Shown: one piece after another, positions 48,593 to 57,183 of the stretch
Layout of the letters: every line of letters begins with the position of its first letter
Numbering within the stretch: position 1 is the stretch's first letter
Source of the DNA: Castellaniella sp049650445
Lineage (GTDB): Bacteria; Pseudomonadota; Gammaproteobacteria; Burkholderiales; Burkholderiaceae_B
DNA length: 64,000 nt
Assembly: GCF_049650445.1 (NCBI RefSeq)
Contig: NZ_JBASAD010000025.1
Coordinates: 1 to 64,000, forward strand
Reading direction: 5' to 3'
The notes under the pieces: generated by a model
Database searches by the model: none
What the model saw: only the letters and a program-made list of their open reading frames with translations
Told to the model about the DNA's origin: nothing
Position numbers and translations under genes: made by a program

Positions 48593-50119
48593 ATGGACAT
48601 GACCGACCTGAAGCACTTTGGCATCGATATCGGTTTTCCCTACAAGAAACACTACGAAAACTACATCGGTGGGCGCTGGGTGGCGCCGGTGGCGGGGCAA
48701 TATTTCGACAATCTGTCGCCGATCACCGGGCAGGTGTTCTGCGAAGTCCCGCGCTCGGATGCCGCTGACGTGGATGCCGCGCTGGACGCCGCCCACGCGG
48801 CGCGCCAGGCCTGGGGCGAGACCTCGGCGGCGGAACGCGCCGGCGTCCTGCTGCGCATCGCCGACCGAATGGAACAGAACCTGCGCCTGCTGGCGGTGGC
48901 CGAGACCATCGACAACGGCAAGCCGCTGCGCGAGACCATGGCGGCGGATCTGCCGCTGGCCATCGACCACCTACGCTATTTCGCGGGCTGCATCCGCGCC
49001 CAGGAAGGCGGGATCTCCGAAATCGACAAGACCACGGTGGCCTATCATTTCCACGAGCCCCTGGGCGTCGTGGGGCAGATCATTCCCTGGAACTTCCCCC
49101 TGCTGATGGCCGCCTGGAAGCTCGGTCCGGCCCTGGCGGCGGGCAACTGCGTGGTGCTCAAACCCGCCGAGCAGACGCCGGCCTCGATCCTGGTGCTGAT
49201 GGAACTGGTCGGTGACCTGCTGCCCCCGGGCGTGCTGAACATTGTCAACGGTTTCGGCAAGGAAGCCGGTGCGGCGCTGGCTTCCAGCAAACGCATTGCC
49301 AAGATCGCCTTCACCGGCTCCACGCCCACCGGCAAGCACATCCTGCATGCGGCGGCCGACAACCTGATTCCCAGCACCGTGGAACTGGGCGGCAAAAGCC
49401 CCAACATCTTCTTCGCCAACGTGATGGACCAGGATGACGCCTACTTCGACAAGGCGCTGGAGGGCTTCAGCATGTTCGCCCTGAACCAGGGCGAGGTCTG
49501 CACCTGCCCCTCGCGCATCCTGATCCAGGAATCGATCTACGAACGTTTCATCGAGCGCGCCGTCAAGCGGGTGGAATCCATGAAGACCGGTCATCCCCTG
49601 GATGCGACCACCATGGTGGGTGCCCAGGTGTCCAAGGCGCAGATGGACAAGATCCTGGGCTATATCGACATCGGCCGTGACGAAGGTGCCCGCTGCCTGA
49701 CGGGCGGGGCGCGCAACGCCCCGGGCGCGGGTCTGGACGAAGGCTTCTACGTCAAGCCGACGCTGCTGTTCGGTGAGAACGACATGCGTGTCTTCCAGGA
49801 GGAAATCTTCGGCCCGGTGGCGTCGGTCATGACCTTCAAAGACGAGGACGAGGCCATTGCCATCGCCAACGACACCTATTACGGCCTGGGCGCCGGGGTG
49901 TGGACGCGCGACGGCGCGCAAGCCTATCGCGCCGGGCGCCGGATCCAGGCAGGGCGGGTCTGGACCAACTGCTATCACCTGTACCCGGCGCACGCGGCCT
50001 TCGGCGGCTACAAGCAGTCCGGCATCGGCCGCGAGAACCACAAGATGGCGCTGAATGCCTACCAGCAGACCAAGTGCCTGCTGGTCAGCTACAGCCCTGA
50101 CGCGTTGGGGTTCTTCTAA
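48593..50119 (+). CDS. acoD: NAD-dependent aldehyde dehydrogenase (AcoD/ExaC/AldB-like)
   Basis: The 508-residue enzyme oxidises acetaldehyde or similar aldehydes to acids. It shows the cofactor loop FTGSTPTGKHI, catalytic Glu in VELGGKSPN, and the nucleophile Cys303 in NQGEVCTCPSR; the adjacent Cys305 is typical of the AcoD/ExaC group. The ATG at 48593 has CAGGAGATAA before it. Length equals that of acetaldehyde dehydrogenase II of Ralstonia (about 506). It is controlled from a sigma-54 promoter by the divergent AcoR-type activator. Confidence 0.9.
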   Translation: MDMTDLKHFGIDIGFPYKKHYENYIGGRWVAPVAGQYFDNLSPITGQVFCEVPRSDAADVDAALDAAHAARQAWGETSAAERAGVLLRIADRMEQNLRLLAVAETIDNGKPLRETMAADLPLAIDHLRYFAGCIRAQEGGISEIDKTTVAYHFHEPLGVVGQIIPWNFPLLMAAWKLGPALAAGNCVVLKPAEQTPASILVLMELVGDLLPPGVLNIVNGFGKEAGAALASSKRIAKIAFTGSTPTGKHILHAAADNLIPSTVELGGKSPNIFFANVMDQDDAYFDKALEGFSMFALNQGEVCTCPSRILIQESIYERFIERAVKRVESMKTGHPLDATTMVGAQVSKAQMDKILGYIDIGRDEGARCLTGGARNAPGAGLDEGFYVKPTLLFGENDMRVFQEEIFGPVASVMTFKDEDEAIAIANDTYYGLGAGVWTRDGAQAYRAGRRIQAGRVWTNCYHLYPAHAAFGGYKQSGIGRENHKMALNAYQQTKCLLVSYSPDALGFF

Positions 50120-50123
50120 GCCC

Positions 50124-51485
50124 TCAGGCGGCCTGGGCCTGGTTCTCGGCGCCGATGGGGGCGATCGGCTGGGCGTGGGCGTCGGTGGTCAGCGGCGCTG
50201 CGCCCGAGGACAGCGCCTCGTCCAAACGGCGCTTGTCCAGTTCGCCTTCCCAGCGGGCCACCACCAAGGTGGCGGTGGCGTTGCCCACCAGGTTGGTCAG
50301 GGCGCGGCATTCCGACATGAAGCGGTCCACGCCCAGGATCAGGGCCATGCCCGCCACCGGCACCGAGGGGATGACCGACAGCGTGGCCGCCAGCGTGATG
50401 AAGCCGGCGCCAGTGACGCCGGCTGCGCCCTTGGAACTGAGCATGGCCACCAGCAACAGCAGGATCTGGTCGCCCAGGCTCAGGGGAATGTCGCAGGCCT
50501 GGGCGATGAACAGCGCCGCCATGGTCATGTAGATGTTGGTGCCGTCCAGGTTGAAGGAATAGCCCGTGGGGATGACCAGGCCCACGACCGATTTCGAACA
50601 GCCGGCGCCTTCCATCTTCTGCATCAGGGTGGGCAGGGCGGCTTCCGAGGAACTGGTCCCCAGCACCAGCAGCAGTTCCTCGCGGATGTAGCGCACCAGT
50701 TTCAGGATCGAGAACCCGTTGTAGCGGGCCACTGCGCCCAGGACGACCAGCACGAACAGCACGGCCGTGACGTAGAACGTGCCCACCAGCATCGCCAGGT
50801 TCAGCATCGAGCCGATGCCGTACTTGCCGATGGTGAAGGCCATGGCGCCGAAGGCGCCGATGGGCGCGGCCTTCATCAGGATCTCCACGATCTTGAAGAC
50901 CGGGCCGGCCAGGGCGGTGAGCAGGTCCAGCACGGGTTTGGCGCGCTCGCCGATGATGGCCAGGGCAATGCCGAACAGCACGGCGATGAACAGGACCTGG
51001 AGAATGTCGCCGCTGACGAAGGGGCTGAACATCGTGGCCGGGATGATGTTCATCAGGAAGCCGCTGATGGTGGAGTCGTGCGCCTTGGCCACATAGGAGG
51101 CCACCGCGCCCTGGTCCAGGGACGCCGGGTCGATGTGCATGCCGGCGCCGGGCTGCACGACGTGGCTGACGATCATGCCGATGATCAGGGCCAGCGTCGA
51201 GAAAGTCAGAAAATACAGCATGGCCTTGCCTGTGACGCGGCCGACCTGCTTCAGGTCGCTCATGGCGGCGATGCCGCTGGCGACGGTCAGGAAGATCACC
51301 GGGGCGATGATCATCTTGACGAGCTTGATGAAACCGTCGCCCAGCGGTTTCATGGATTCTCCCAGTTGAGGCGCGTAGTGTCCGAGCAGGATGCCAACGG
51401 CGATCGCGAACAGCACCTGGACATAGAGAATCCGGTAGAACGGGAGTCTGCGCGCGGGGGCGGCGGGGGTCGGGATGTCGAGCAT
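50124..51485 (-). CDS. dctA: C4-dicarboxylate:cation symporter DctA
   Basis: This 453-residue DAACS-family transporter imports succinate, fumarate and malate. Features are the start RILYVQVLFAIAVGILLGHY, the serine-rich hairpin LGTSSSEAALPTLMQKME, the NLDGT motif in SFNLDGTNIYMT, and ECRALTNLVGNATATLVVARWEG near the C-terminus. The ATG at 51485 matches the family; a 44-codon upstream extension crosses the promoter region and is not credible. It is divergent from dctB-dctD and has a sigma-54 promoter. Confidence 0.96.
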   Translation of the reverse strand: MLDIPTPAAPARRLPFYRILYVQVLFAIAVGILLGHYAPQLGESMKPLGDGFIKLVKMIIAPVIFLTVASGIAAMSDLKQVGRVTGKAMLYFLTFSTLALIIGMIVSHVVQPGAGMHIDPASLDQGAVASYVAKAHDSTISGFLMNIIPATMFSPFVSGDILQVLFIAVLFGIALAIIGERAKPVLDLLTALAGPVFKIVEILMKAAPIGAFGAMAFTIGKYGIGSMLNLAMLVGTFYVTAVLFVLVVLGAVARYNGFSILKLVRYIREELLLVLGTSSSEAALPTLMQKMEGAGCSKSVVGLVIPTGYSFNLDGTNIYMTMAALFIAQACDIPLSLGDQILLLLVAMLSSKGAAGVTGAGFITLAATLSVIPSVPVAGMALILGVDRFMSECRALTNLVGNATATLVVARWEGELDKRRLDEALSSGAAPLTTDAHAQPIAPIGAENQAQAA

Positions 51486-51592
51486 GGTCTGTGTCTCCAG
51501 ACAGGGCCGGGCGGGACGAGTCCATCTCGTGGGTACCGGCATTTTTTCAAGGAAAGGCGGCGCCTGTGACCGGCCCGCCTGAACAGAGCTAA

Positions 51593-51607
51593 GCAAAGCT
51601 TGTGCCA
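51593..51607 (-). promoter_or_regulatory. Sigma-54 (-24/-12) promoter for dctA
   Basis: On the minus strand the sequence TGGCACAAGCTTTGC matches TGGCAC-N5-TTGC exactly. It lies about 110 bases before the dctA start, giving a leader of about 95 bases. Confidence 0.85.
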
Positions 51608-51704
51608 GTTTTTTCAATCACTGGTTTATTTATTATCTATTTGATTTAAAAGATATTTTCTTAATTTTTGATTGGGTGAGAGTGTGGCTGTCATGATTGA
51701 TGTG

Positions 51705-51716
51705 GCGGAATTCCGC
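51705..51716. promoter_or_regulatory. Palindromic activator site, likely DctD binding
   Basis: GCGGAATTCCGC is a perfect 12-base palindrome about 105 bases upstream of the dctA -24 element and 42 bases before dctB. It resembles DctD sites described before dctA in other proteobacteria. Only one good copy is visible. Confidence 0.6.
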
Positions 51717-51758
51717 ACGCTCATGCGATAGAATGTCCGAAAATCCGCCAGATTGAAT

Positions 51759-53633
51759 ATGTCGCTCCAGAGTCCGTCCGCCGCCCCGCGTGCCTCGACG
51801 CGCCGCCTCTCCGGCTGGGCGGCGCACTGGCTGCTGTCGATCGTGGGCGTGACCCTGCTGGCGGGCGCGCTCTGGGGCGCTGGCGCCTGGGCGCGGGACC
51901 GCACCCTGCGGGACCTGGAGGCGCAGGCCCGCGTGTCGGCGCAACTGAGCCTGACCGCGCTGGGCCACAAGCTCGACAAGTTCCGTGCCATTCCGCGCGT
52001 GCTGGCGCAGGACACGGCGCTGGAAGCCGTGCTCGAATCCCCCTCGCCAGCCGCACTGGAGGACCTGAGCCGCCGGCTGGAGACGCTGGCTCGGGAACTG
52101 GGTCCTTCCGTCCTCTACGTGCTGGACGCGTCCGGCTGGACGGTGTCGTCGAGCAACTGGCGCCAGCCGGATTCCTTCGTCGGCCACGATTACCGGTTCC
52201 GGCCGTATTTCAGAGATGCCATGGGCGCCCGGGACGCTGCCCATTTTGCGCTTGGGGTGGTGAGCCACGAGGCGGGCCTGTATCTGTCGCGGCGGATCAA
52301 CGGGGCGCAGGGTCCGCTGGGCGTGGTCGTGCTCAAGATCGGCTTCCGCGACCTGGAGTCCGCCTGGGCCCGCAGCGGCATGCCGCAATTCGTCACCGAC
52401 GACCGCCAGGTGGTGCTGCTGGGCTATCCGGAGGACTGGCATTACCGGGTGGCACGGCCGATGTCGCCGGCCGAGGCCGTCCAGGTCCGGACCAGCCTGC
52501 AGTTCGGCGCGGCGCCCCTGGACCTGCTGCCCCTGGATCCTCTGCCGGCGAGCGAGGATGCATCCCCGGCGCCTCTGCTGCGCCTGACCCGGGCAGCGGC
52601 CGGCCTGGAAAAGGGCGCGCGCGTCCTGCACATCGAACAAGCGGTGGCGCGCATGGGGGGCTGGCACCTGCATCTGCTCAAGCCCGTGTCGGTCGATCTG
52701 GCCCGGGCTGCGCTGGCCGCTCAGGCGCTGACCTTGCTGGCGCTGGCCGCCCTGGGCATGGCGGGATGGTGGGCCGTGCAGCGCCGACGCCGGGCCCGGA
52801 CGCTGCTGGCCGCGCGGGATGCGCTCGAGGCCGAAGTCCGCGCGCGCACCGGCGAACTGCGGCACGCCAACGAGCGGTTGCGCGCCGAGATGGACGAACG
52901 CCGCCGGACCGAGGCGCGCCTGCACGAGATGCAGGACGAACTGGTCCAGGCCAACAAGCTGTCACTGCTGGGACAGGTGGCTGCGGGCGTGGCGCACGAA
53001 ATCAATCAGCCGGTCGGCGCGATCCGGACCTATGCCGACAATGCCGGCGAGTTCCTGCGACGCGGCCAGGCCGACCGTGCGCGCGAGAACCTGTCGACGA
53101 TCGCCCGCCTGACCGAGCGGATCGGCGGCATCACGCAGGAATTGCGGGCGTTTTCGCGCAAGCGAGCAGCGAGCGTTGGCGCCGTCGAGCTCGACGCGGC
53201 CCTGGACGGCGCGCTGATGCTGGCGGAGCCGCGCCTGGGCCGACAGGGCGTGCGCCTGGAGGACGGGCGTGCCGGGCGGCCGTCGCCCCGGGTGCGGGCG
53301 GACGCCATGCGCCTGGAGCAGGTCTTCGTCAACCTGTTGCACAACGCGCTGGAGGCGCTCTCGGACACCACCCGGCCCTGCATCCGCCTGAGTGTCGAAC
53401 GTGACGGGGGGGGCATCCGGGTGCGGATCGAGGACAACGGGCCGGGTATCGATCCGGCGGCGCGCGAGCGCCTGTTCACGCCCTTTTTCACCACCCGGGC
53501 GCAGGGCGTGGGGCTGGGCCTGGTGATCTCGCGCGACATCCTGGCCGAGTTCGGCGGGACGCTCGAGGCCCTGGACGTCCCGGAGGGCGCGGCGTTCGAG
53601 GTGATACTGGAACTGATGGAGGCGACGGAATGA
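51759..53633 (+). CDS. dctB: C4-dicarboxylate sensor histidine kinase DctB
   Basis: The 624-residue membrane kinase has two helices (about 22-42 and 315-335) around a periplasmic Cache-type sensor domain, a coiled coil, the phospho-acceptor segment GVAHEINQPVGAIRTYADNA with His413, and the ATPase domain (NLLHNALEAL, EDNGPGID, GVGLGLVISRDI). It detects external C4-dicarboxylates. ATG 51759 is used; a TTG two codons upstream is possible. Its stop overlaps the dctD ATG. Confidence 0.93.
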   Translation: MSLQSPSAAPRASTRRLSGWAAHWLLSIVGVTLLAGALWGAGAWARDRTLRDLEAQARVSAQLSLTALGHKLDKFRAIPRVLAQDTALEAVLESPSPAALEDLSRRLETLARELGPSVLYVLDASGWTVSSSNWRQPDSFVGHDYRFRPYFRDAMGARDAAHFALGVVSHEAGLYLSRRINGAQGPLGVVVLKIGFRDLESAWARSGMPQFVTDDRQVVLLGYPEDWHYRVARPMSPAEAVQVRTSLQFGAAPLDLLPLDPLPASEDASPAPLLRLTRAAAGLEKGARVLHIEQAVARMGGWHLHLLKPVSVDLARAALAAQALTLLALAALGMAGWWAVQRRRRARTLLAARDALEAEVRARTGELRHANERLRAEMDERRRTEARLHEMQDELVQANKLSLLGQVAAGVAHEINQPVGAIRTYADNAGEFLRRGQADRARENLSTIARLTERIGGITQELRAFSRKRAASVGAVELDAALDGALMLAEPRLGRQGVRLEDGRAGRPSPRVRADAMRLEQVFVNLLHNALEALSDTTRPCIRLSVERDGGGIRVRIEDNGPGIDPAARERLFTPFFTTRAQGVGLGLVISRDILAEFGGTLEALDVPEGAAFEVILELMEATE

Positions 53634-55018
53634 GTCCGATGGAAGTGCTGTTCGTGGACGATGACGAGGACGTGCGCGACGCCAACGCGCAGGCGCTCGA
53701 CCTCCAGGGCGTGTCTGTGCGGGCCTGCGCGAGCGCGCGCGAGGCGCTGGGCATTCTCACGGACACCTTCTCGGGCGTGCTGGTCACGGACGTGCGCATG
53801 GCCGACATGGACGGCCTGACGCTGTTCCGCCAGGTGCGGCGCCTGGATCCCGAGATTCCGGTGATCCTGATCACCGGCCATGGAGACATCGAGATGGCGG
53901 TGGGAGCCATGCGCGAGGGCGCCTATGATTTCCTGTCCAAGCCCTATGCGCCTGAACGGCTGCTGGCCGCCATCCGCCACGGCACTGCGCAGCGACGGCT
54001 GACCCTGGAAAACCGCCGCTTGCGAGCGCAGGCCCAGTATCCCGGAGATGCTGCCGAATCGTTGCTGATCGGCAATGCGCCGGCCATCGTGCGGATCCGC
54101 GAATTGCTGCGGCACGTGGCCGACGCGGACGTGGACGTGCTGGTGCGCGGCGAGACCGGCAGCGGCAAGGAAGTCGTGGCTCAGGTCCTGCACCGGCTCA
54201 GTCGCCGGCGCGATGCGCCCTTCGTCGCCATCAATTGCGGCGCGTTGCCCGAATCCGTCATCGAGAGCGAACTGTTCGGCCATGAGGCGGGCGCGTTCAC
54301 CGGCGCGCAGAAGCGTCGCGTTGGCCGCATCGAACACGCCGACGGCGGCACCCTGTTTCTCGACGAGGTCGAGAGCATGTCACCGGCGATGCAGGTGCGG
54401 CTGCTGCGAGTACTGGAAACGCGTCAGGTCGCGCCGCTGGGCACCAATGAGCAGCGGGCCGTGGACTTGCGGGTGATCGCGGCCGCCAAGGTCGACCTGG
54501 GCGATCCAGCCATGCGCGCGCGCTTTCGCGAGGATCTGTACTACCGGCTCAATGTCGTGACGGTGAACATCCCGCCGCTGCGCGAGCGCCGCGAGGACGT
54601 CCCGGTGCTGTTCGCCCATTTCGCGGGCCTGGCCGCCCGCCGCTTCGGTTGCCCGGTGCCGACGGCGGACCCCGCGCTGTGGCGCCATCTGATGGACCAC
54701 GACTGGCCTGGCAATGTGCGCGAACTGGCGCACTTCGCGGATCGCTGCGTGCTGGGCGTGCAGCCGGCGCCGGCCGGGGATCCGCTTGCGTCGGCGGCGG
54801 GCGCCGGCAGCTTGCCCAAACGGGTGGAGCGTTACGAGGCGGAATTGATCCGCGAGGCCCTGGCCGCGCATGGGGGCGAGATCCGGGGCACGCTTGAAAC
54901 CCTGGGGCTGCCGCGCAAGACGCTCTACGACAAGCTGCGCCGCTACGGCATCGATCGGCAGGACTATGCGCGCGGCGATGCTGGGATCGGGGCGTCCGTG
55001 GGGGATGCCGGGCGCTGA
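53630..55018 (+). CDS. dctD: C4-dicarboxylate response regulator DctD (NtrC family)
   Basis: This 462-residue regulator has a receiver domain with phospho-acceptor Asp54 in LVTDVRMADMDG, an AAA+ domain with GETGSGKE, the sigma-54 contact GAFTGAQ and Walker B GGTLFLDEVESM, and a C-terminal Fis-type DNA-binding domain (GEIRGTLETLGLPRKTLYDKLRRYG). It should activate dctA from the upstream palindromic site. The 3' end overlaps the convergent pobR gene by 55 bases. Confidence 0.94.
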   Translation: MSPMEVLFVDDDEDVRDANAQALDLQGVSVRACASAREALGILTDTFSGVLVTDVRMADMDGLTLFRQVRRLDPEIPVILITGHGDIEMAVGAMREGAYDFLSKPYAPERLLAAIRHGTAQRRLTLENRRLRAQAQYPGDAAESLLIGNAPAIVRIRELLRHVADADVDVLVRGETGSGKEVVAQVLHRLSRRRDAPFVAINCGALPESVIESELFGHEAGAFTGAQKRRVGRIEHADGGTLFLDEVESMSPAMQVRLLRVLETRQVAPLGTNEQRAVDLRVIAAAKVDLGDPAMRARFREDLYYRLNVVTVNIPPLRERREDVPVLFAHFAGLAARRFGCPVPTADPALWRHLMDHDWPGNVRELAHFADRCVLGVQPAPAGDPLASAAGAGSLPKRVERYEAELIREALAAHGGEIRGTLETLGLPRKTLYDKLRRYGIDRQDYARGDAGIGASVGDAGR

Positions 55019-55914
55019 TCCCGGTCCGCCGCATGTCCCTCATCCCAGGCCCGCTGGCGGAAGGCGCGCGGCGATTCTCCGGCCGTTTTCCGAAAGAAGC
55101 GCGTGAAATGCGCGGGCTCGGAGAACCCCAGGGCGTCCGAGATTTCACCGATGGCCATGGACGTGTAGACCAGGCTGCGCCCGGCCTCCAGCGCCAGCCG
55201 TTCGTGGATCAGTTGCAGCGGGGATTTGCCGGCGTGGGCGCGGGTGATCACGTTCAGGTGGGCGGCGGTCATGCCCATCCGGTCCGCGTACCAGGCCACG
55301 TCGTGATGCGTGGCATAGGACGATTCCAGCAATTCGCCGAAGCGGCTGTGGTGCTCCAGGCCCCGAGCGCGGGGCGGGCCGTCCGGTGCCGTGCCGGCGT
55401 GGCGGCTGCGTAGCTGTGCGTAGATCAGCGTCAGCCAGGCCTCGATGCGTGCGTCGCGGAAATCGTCCCGAGACAGATACTGGGCGTTCAGGTGCGTGAA
55501 GGCATCGCGCAGGCCTGTGCCTGCGCCGCGTCCGAGTGCGTGGATGAGGGGCTGGGCGGGCAGGGCGGCGCGTGGCCCCAGCAACTGGACCAGGCGCGTC
55601 AGCAGGGGATAGGCGATCGTCACGACGTGGCCGGCGCAGTCCTCATCGAACTCGAATCCGTGTACGAAGGCCTGCGGGACCTCGACGATCGCCGGACCTG
55701 CGACGGCGTGCCGCGTCCCGTCCAGGCAGACGACGGTCCGTCCCCGATGCAGATAGAGGATCTGGTAGAGGCCTGAATGGCGGTGTGGGCGGATATGCCA
55801 ATTGTGCAATCGGCTGCGCGAGGCGATGGTCTCGCAGTGCACCCGCTCGGCCCGGGCCCATTCTTCCTGGCCGCCATAAAGTTTGAAGATCGGCGTGTGT
55901 TCAAAATATGCCAT
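54964..55914 (-). CDS. pobR: AraC family activator PobR of 4-hydroxybenzoate catabolism
   Basis: The 316-residue regulator has an N-terminal cupin-type sensor (IFKLYGGQEEW, CETIASRSRLHNWHIRPHRHSGLYQILYL) and a C-terminal AraC double helix-turn-helix (MGMTAAHLNVITRAHAGKSPLQLIHERL and IGEISDALGFSEPAHFTRFFRKTAG). The pattern and the divergent pobA gene 84 bases away identify PobR, the 4-hydroxybenzoate-responsive activator. ATG 55914 gives the MAYFEHTPIFKLYG start common to the family. A paralogue lies on the other side of pobA. Confidence 0.85.
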   Translation of the reverse strand: MAYFEHTPIFKLYGGQEEWARAERVHCETIASRSRLHNWHIRPHRHSGLYQILYLHRGRTVVCLDGTRHAVAGPAIVEVPQAFVHGFEFDEDCAGHVVTIAYPLLTRLVQLLGPRAALPAQPLIHALGRGAGTGLRDAFTHLNAQYLSRDDFRDARIEAWLTLIYAQLRSRHAGTAPDGPPRARGLEHHSRFGELLESSYATHHDVAWYADRMGMTAAHLNVITRAHAGKSPLQLIHERLALEAGRSLVYTSMAIGEISDALGFSEPAHFTRFFRKTAGESPRAFRQRAWDEGHAADRDQRPASPTDAPIPASPRA

Positions 55915-55933
55915 ATGGGAAAGTTTAATCCTC

Positions 55934-55945
55934 AAAAATCCATTC
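55934..55945. promoter_or_regulatory. AAAA-n-TCCATTC motif in the pobR/pobA control region
   Basis: AAAAATCCATTC here matches AAAAGTCCATTC at 58168-58179 in the other PobR-like control region at 11 of 12 positions. It may be a shared AraC half-site. Confidence 0.35.
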
Positions 55946-55998
55946 AAAAAGAGATTGGAGAGGCGCATGATTCAGACCATATCCAGAGGAGATATTCC

Positions 55999-57183
55999 AT
56001 GAACATCAAGACGCGCGTCGCCATCATCGGCGCCGGCCCTGCCGGGCTGCTGCTGGGCCAGTTGCTGCATCGTTGCGGCATCGACAATGTGATCCTGGAG
56101 CGCCACACGCCCGAATACGTGCTGGGCCGCATCCGCGCCGGCGTGCTGGAGTACGGCTTCGTCGATCTGATGCGCGAGGCCGGTGTGTCCGAACGCATGG
56201 ATCGCGAAGGCCTGGTGCACGATGGTTTCACCCTGGCTTTCCAGGGGCGGCGCCAACACGTCGACATGAAGGCGCTGACCGGAAAGTCGGTGCTGGTCTA
56301 TGGGCAGACGGAAGTCACGCGCGACCTGATGGCCGCCCGCCAGGCAAACGGTGCGCCCATCTACTACGAAGCCGAGGACGTGCAATTGCACGATTTCCTG
56401 GACGGCAAACCGCGCGTCACCTTTACCCATCAAGGGCAGAAAAAGACGCTGGACTGTGACTACATCGCCGGCTGCGACGGTTTTCACGGTGTGTCGCGCA
56501 AATCGGCGCCCAAGGACAAGCTCAAGGAATTCGAGCGCGTGTATCCCTTTGGCTGGCTGGGTCTGATGGCCGACACGCCGCCGGTGGAAGACGAACTGAT
56601 CTACGTCCATAACCCGCGCGGCTTCGCGCTGTGCAGCATGCGTTCCCATACGCGCAGCCGCTATTACGTTCAATGCAGTCTGGCCGAACACGTCGAGGAA
56701 TGGTCCGACGACCGCTTCTGGACGGAACTGGCGGCCCGGCTGCCCGAGGACGTCGCCGGCAAGCTGGTGACCGGTCCTTCGATCGAAAAGAGCATCGCGC
56801 CGCTGCGCAGTTTCGTGGCCGAGCCGATGAAGTTCGGCAATCTGTTCCTGGTGGGCGACGCCGCGCACATCGTGCCGCCCACCGGCGCCAAGGGCCTGAA
56901 CCTGGCTTCCAGCGACGTGTACACGCTGTACCACGCGCTGCGCGGCGCCTGCCTGGAAGGCCGCCCGGACCTGCTGGACCGTTATTCGGAAATCGCCCTG
57001 CGCCGCGTCTGGAAGGCCGAGCGTTTTTCCTGGTGGATGAGCATGCTGCTGCATACCTTCGACGACGATGCCTTCAGCCAGCGCATCCAGCGGGCCGAAC
57101 AGGACTACTACACCAGCACCCATGCCGGCTTGACCACGATCGCGGAAAACTACGTCGGCCTGCCCTACGAACCGGTCGCCTGA
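55999..57183 (+). CDS. pobA: 4-hydroxybenzoate 3-monooxygenase
   Basis: This 394-residue flavoprotein hydroxylates 4-hydroxybenzoate to protocatechuate with NADPH and O2. It has the FAD motif GAGPAG (11-16), the HTPEYVLGRIRAGVLE segment, the middle DG motif CDGFHGVSR, and the second FAD site LFLVGDAAHIVPPTGAKGLN with Asp near 286. Length is exactly that of characterised PobA enzymes. AGGAGA precedes the ATG. Its end overlaps the convergent regulator gene by 19 bases. Confidence 0.97.
   Translation: MNIKTRVAIIGAGPAGLLLGQLLHRCGIDNVILERHTPEYVLGRIRAGVLEYGFVDLMREAGVSERMDREGLVHDGFTLAFQGRRQHVDMKALTGKSVLVYGQTEVTRDLMAARQANGAPIYYEAEDVQLHDFLDGKPRVTFTHQGQKKTLDCDYIAGCDGFHGVSRKSAPKDKLKEFERVYPFGWLGLMADTPPVEDELIYVHNPRGFALCSMRSHTRSRYYVQCSLAEHVEEWSDDRFWTELAARLPEDVAGKLVTGPSIEKSIAPLRSFVAEPMKFGNLFLVGDAAHIVPPTGAKGLNLASSDVYTLYHALRGACLEGRPDLLDRYSEIALRRVWKAERFSWWMSMLLHTFDDDAFSQRIQRAEQDYYTSTHAGLTTIAENYVGLPYEPVA

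Noticed and set aside
48412..48970. N-terminal extension of the AcoR-type activator across the divergent region
   Set aside because: It would cover the activator sites, the sigma-54 promoter and the start of the dehydrogenase; ATG 48310 has a ribosome site and the right family length.
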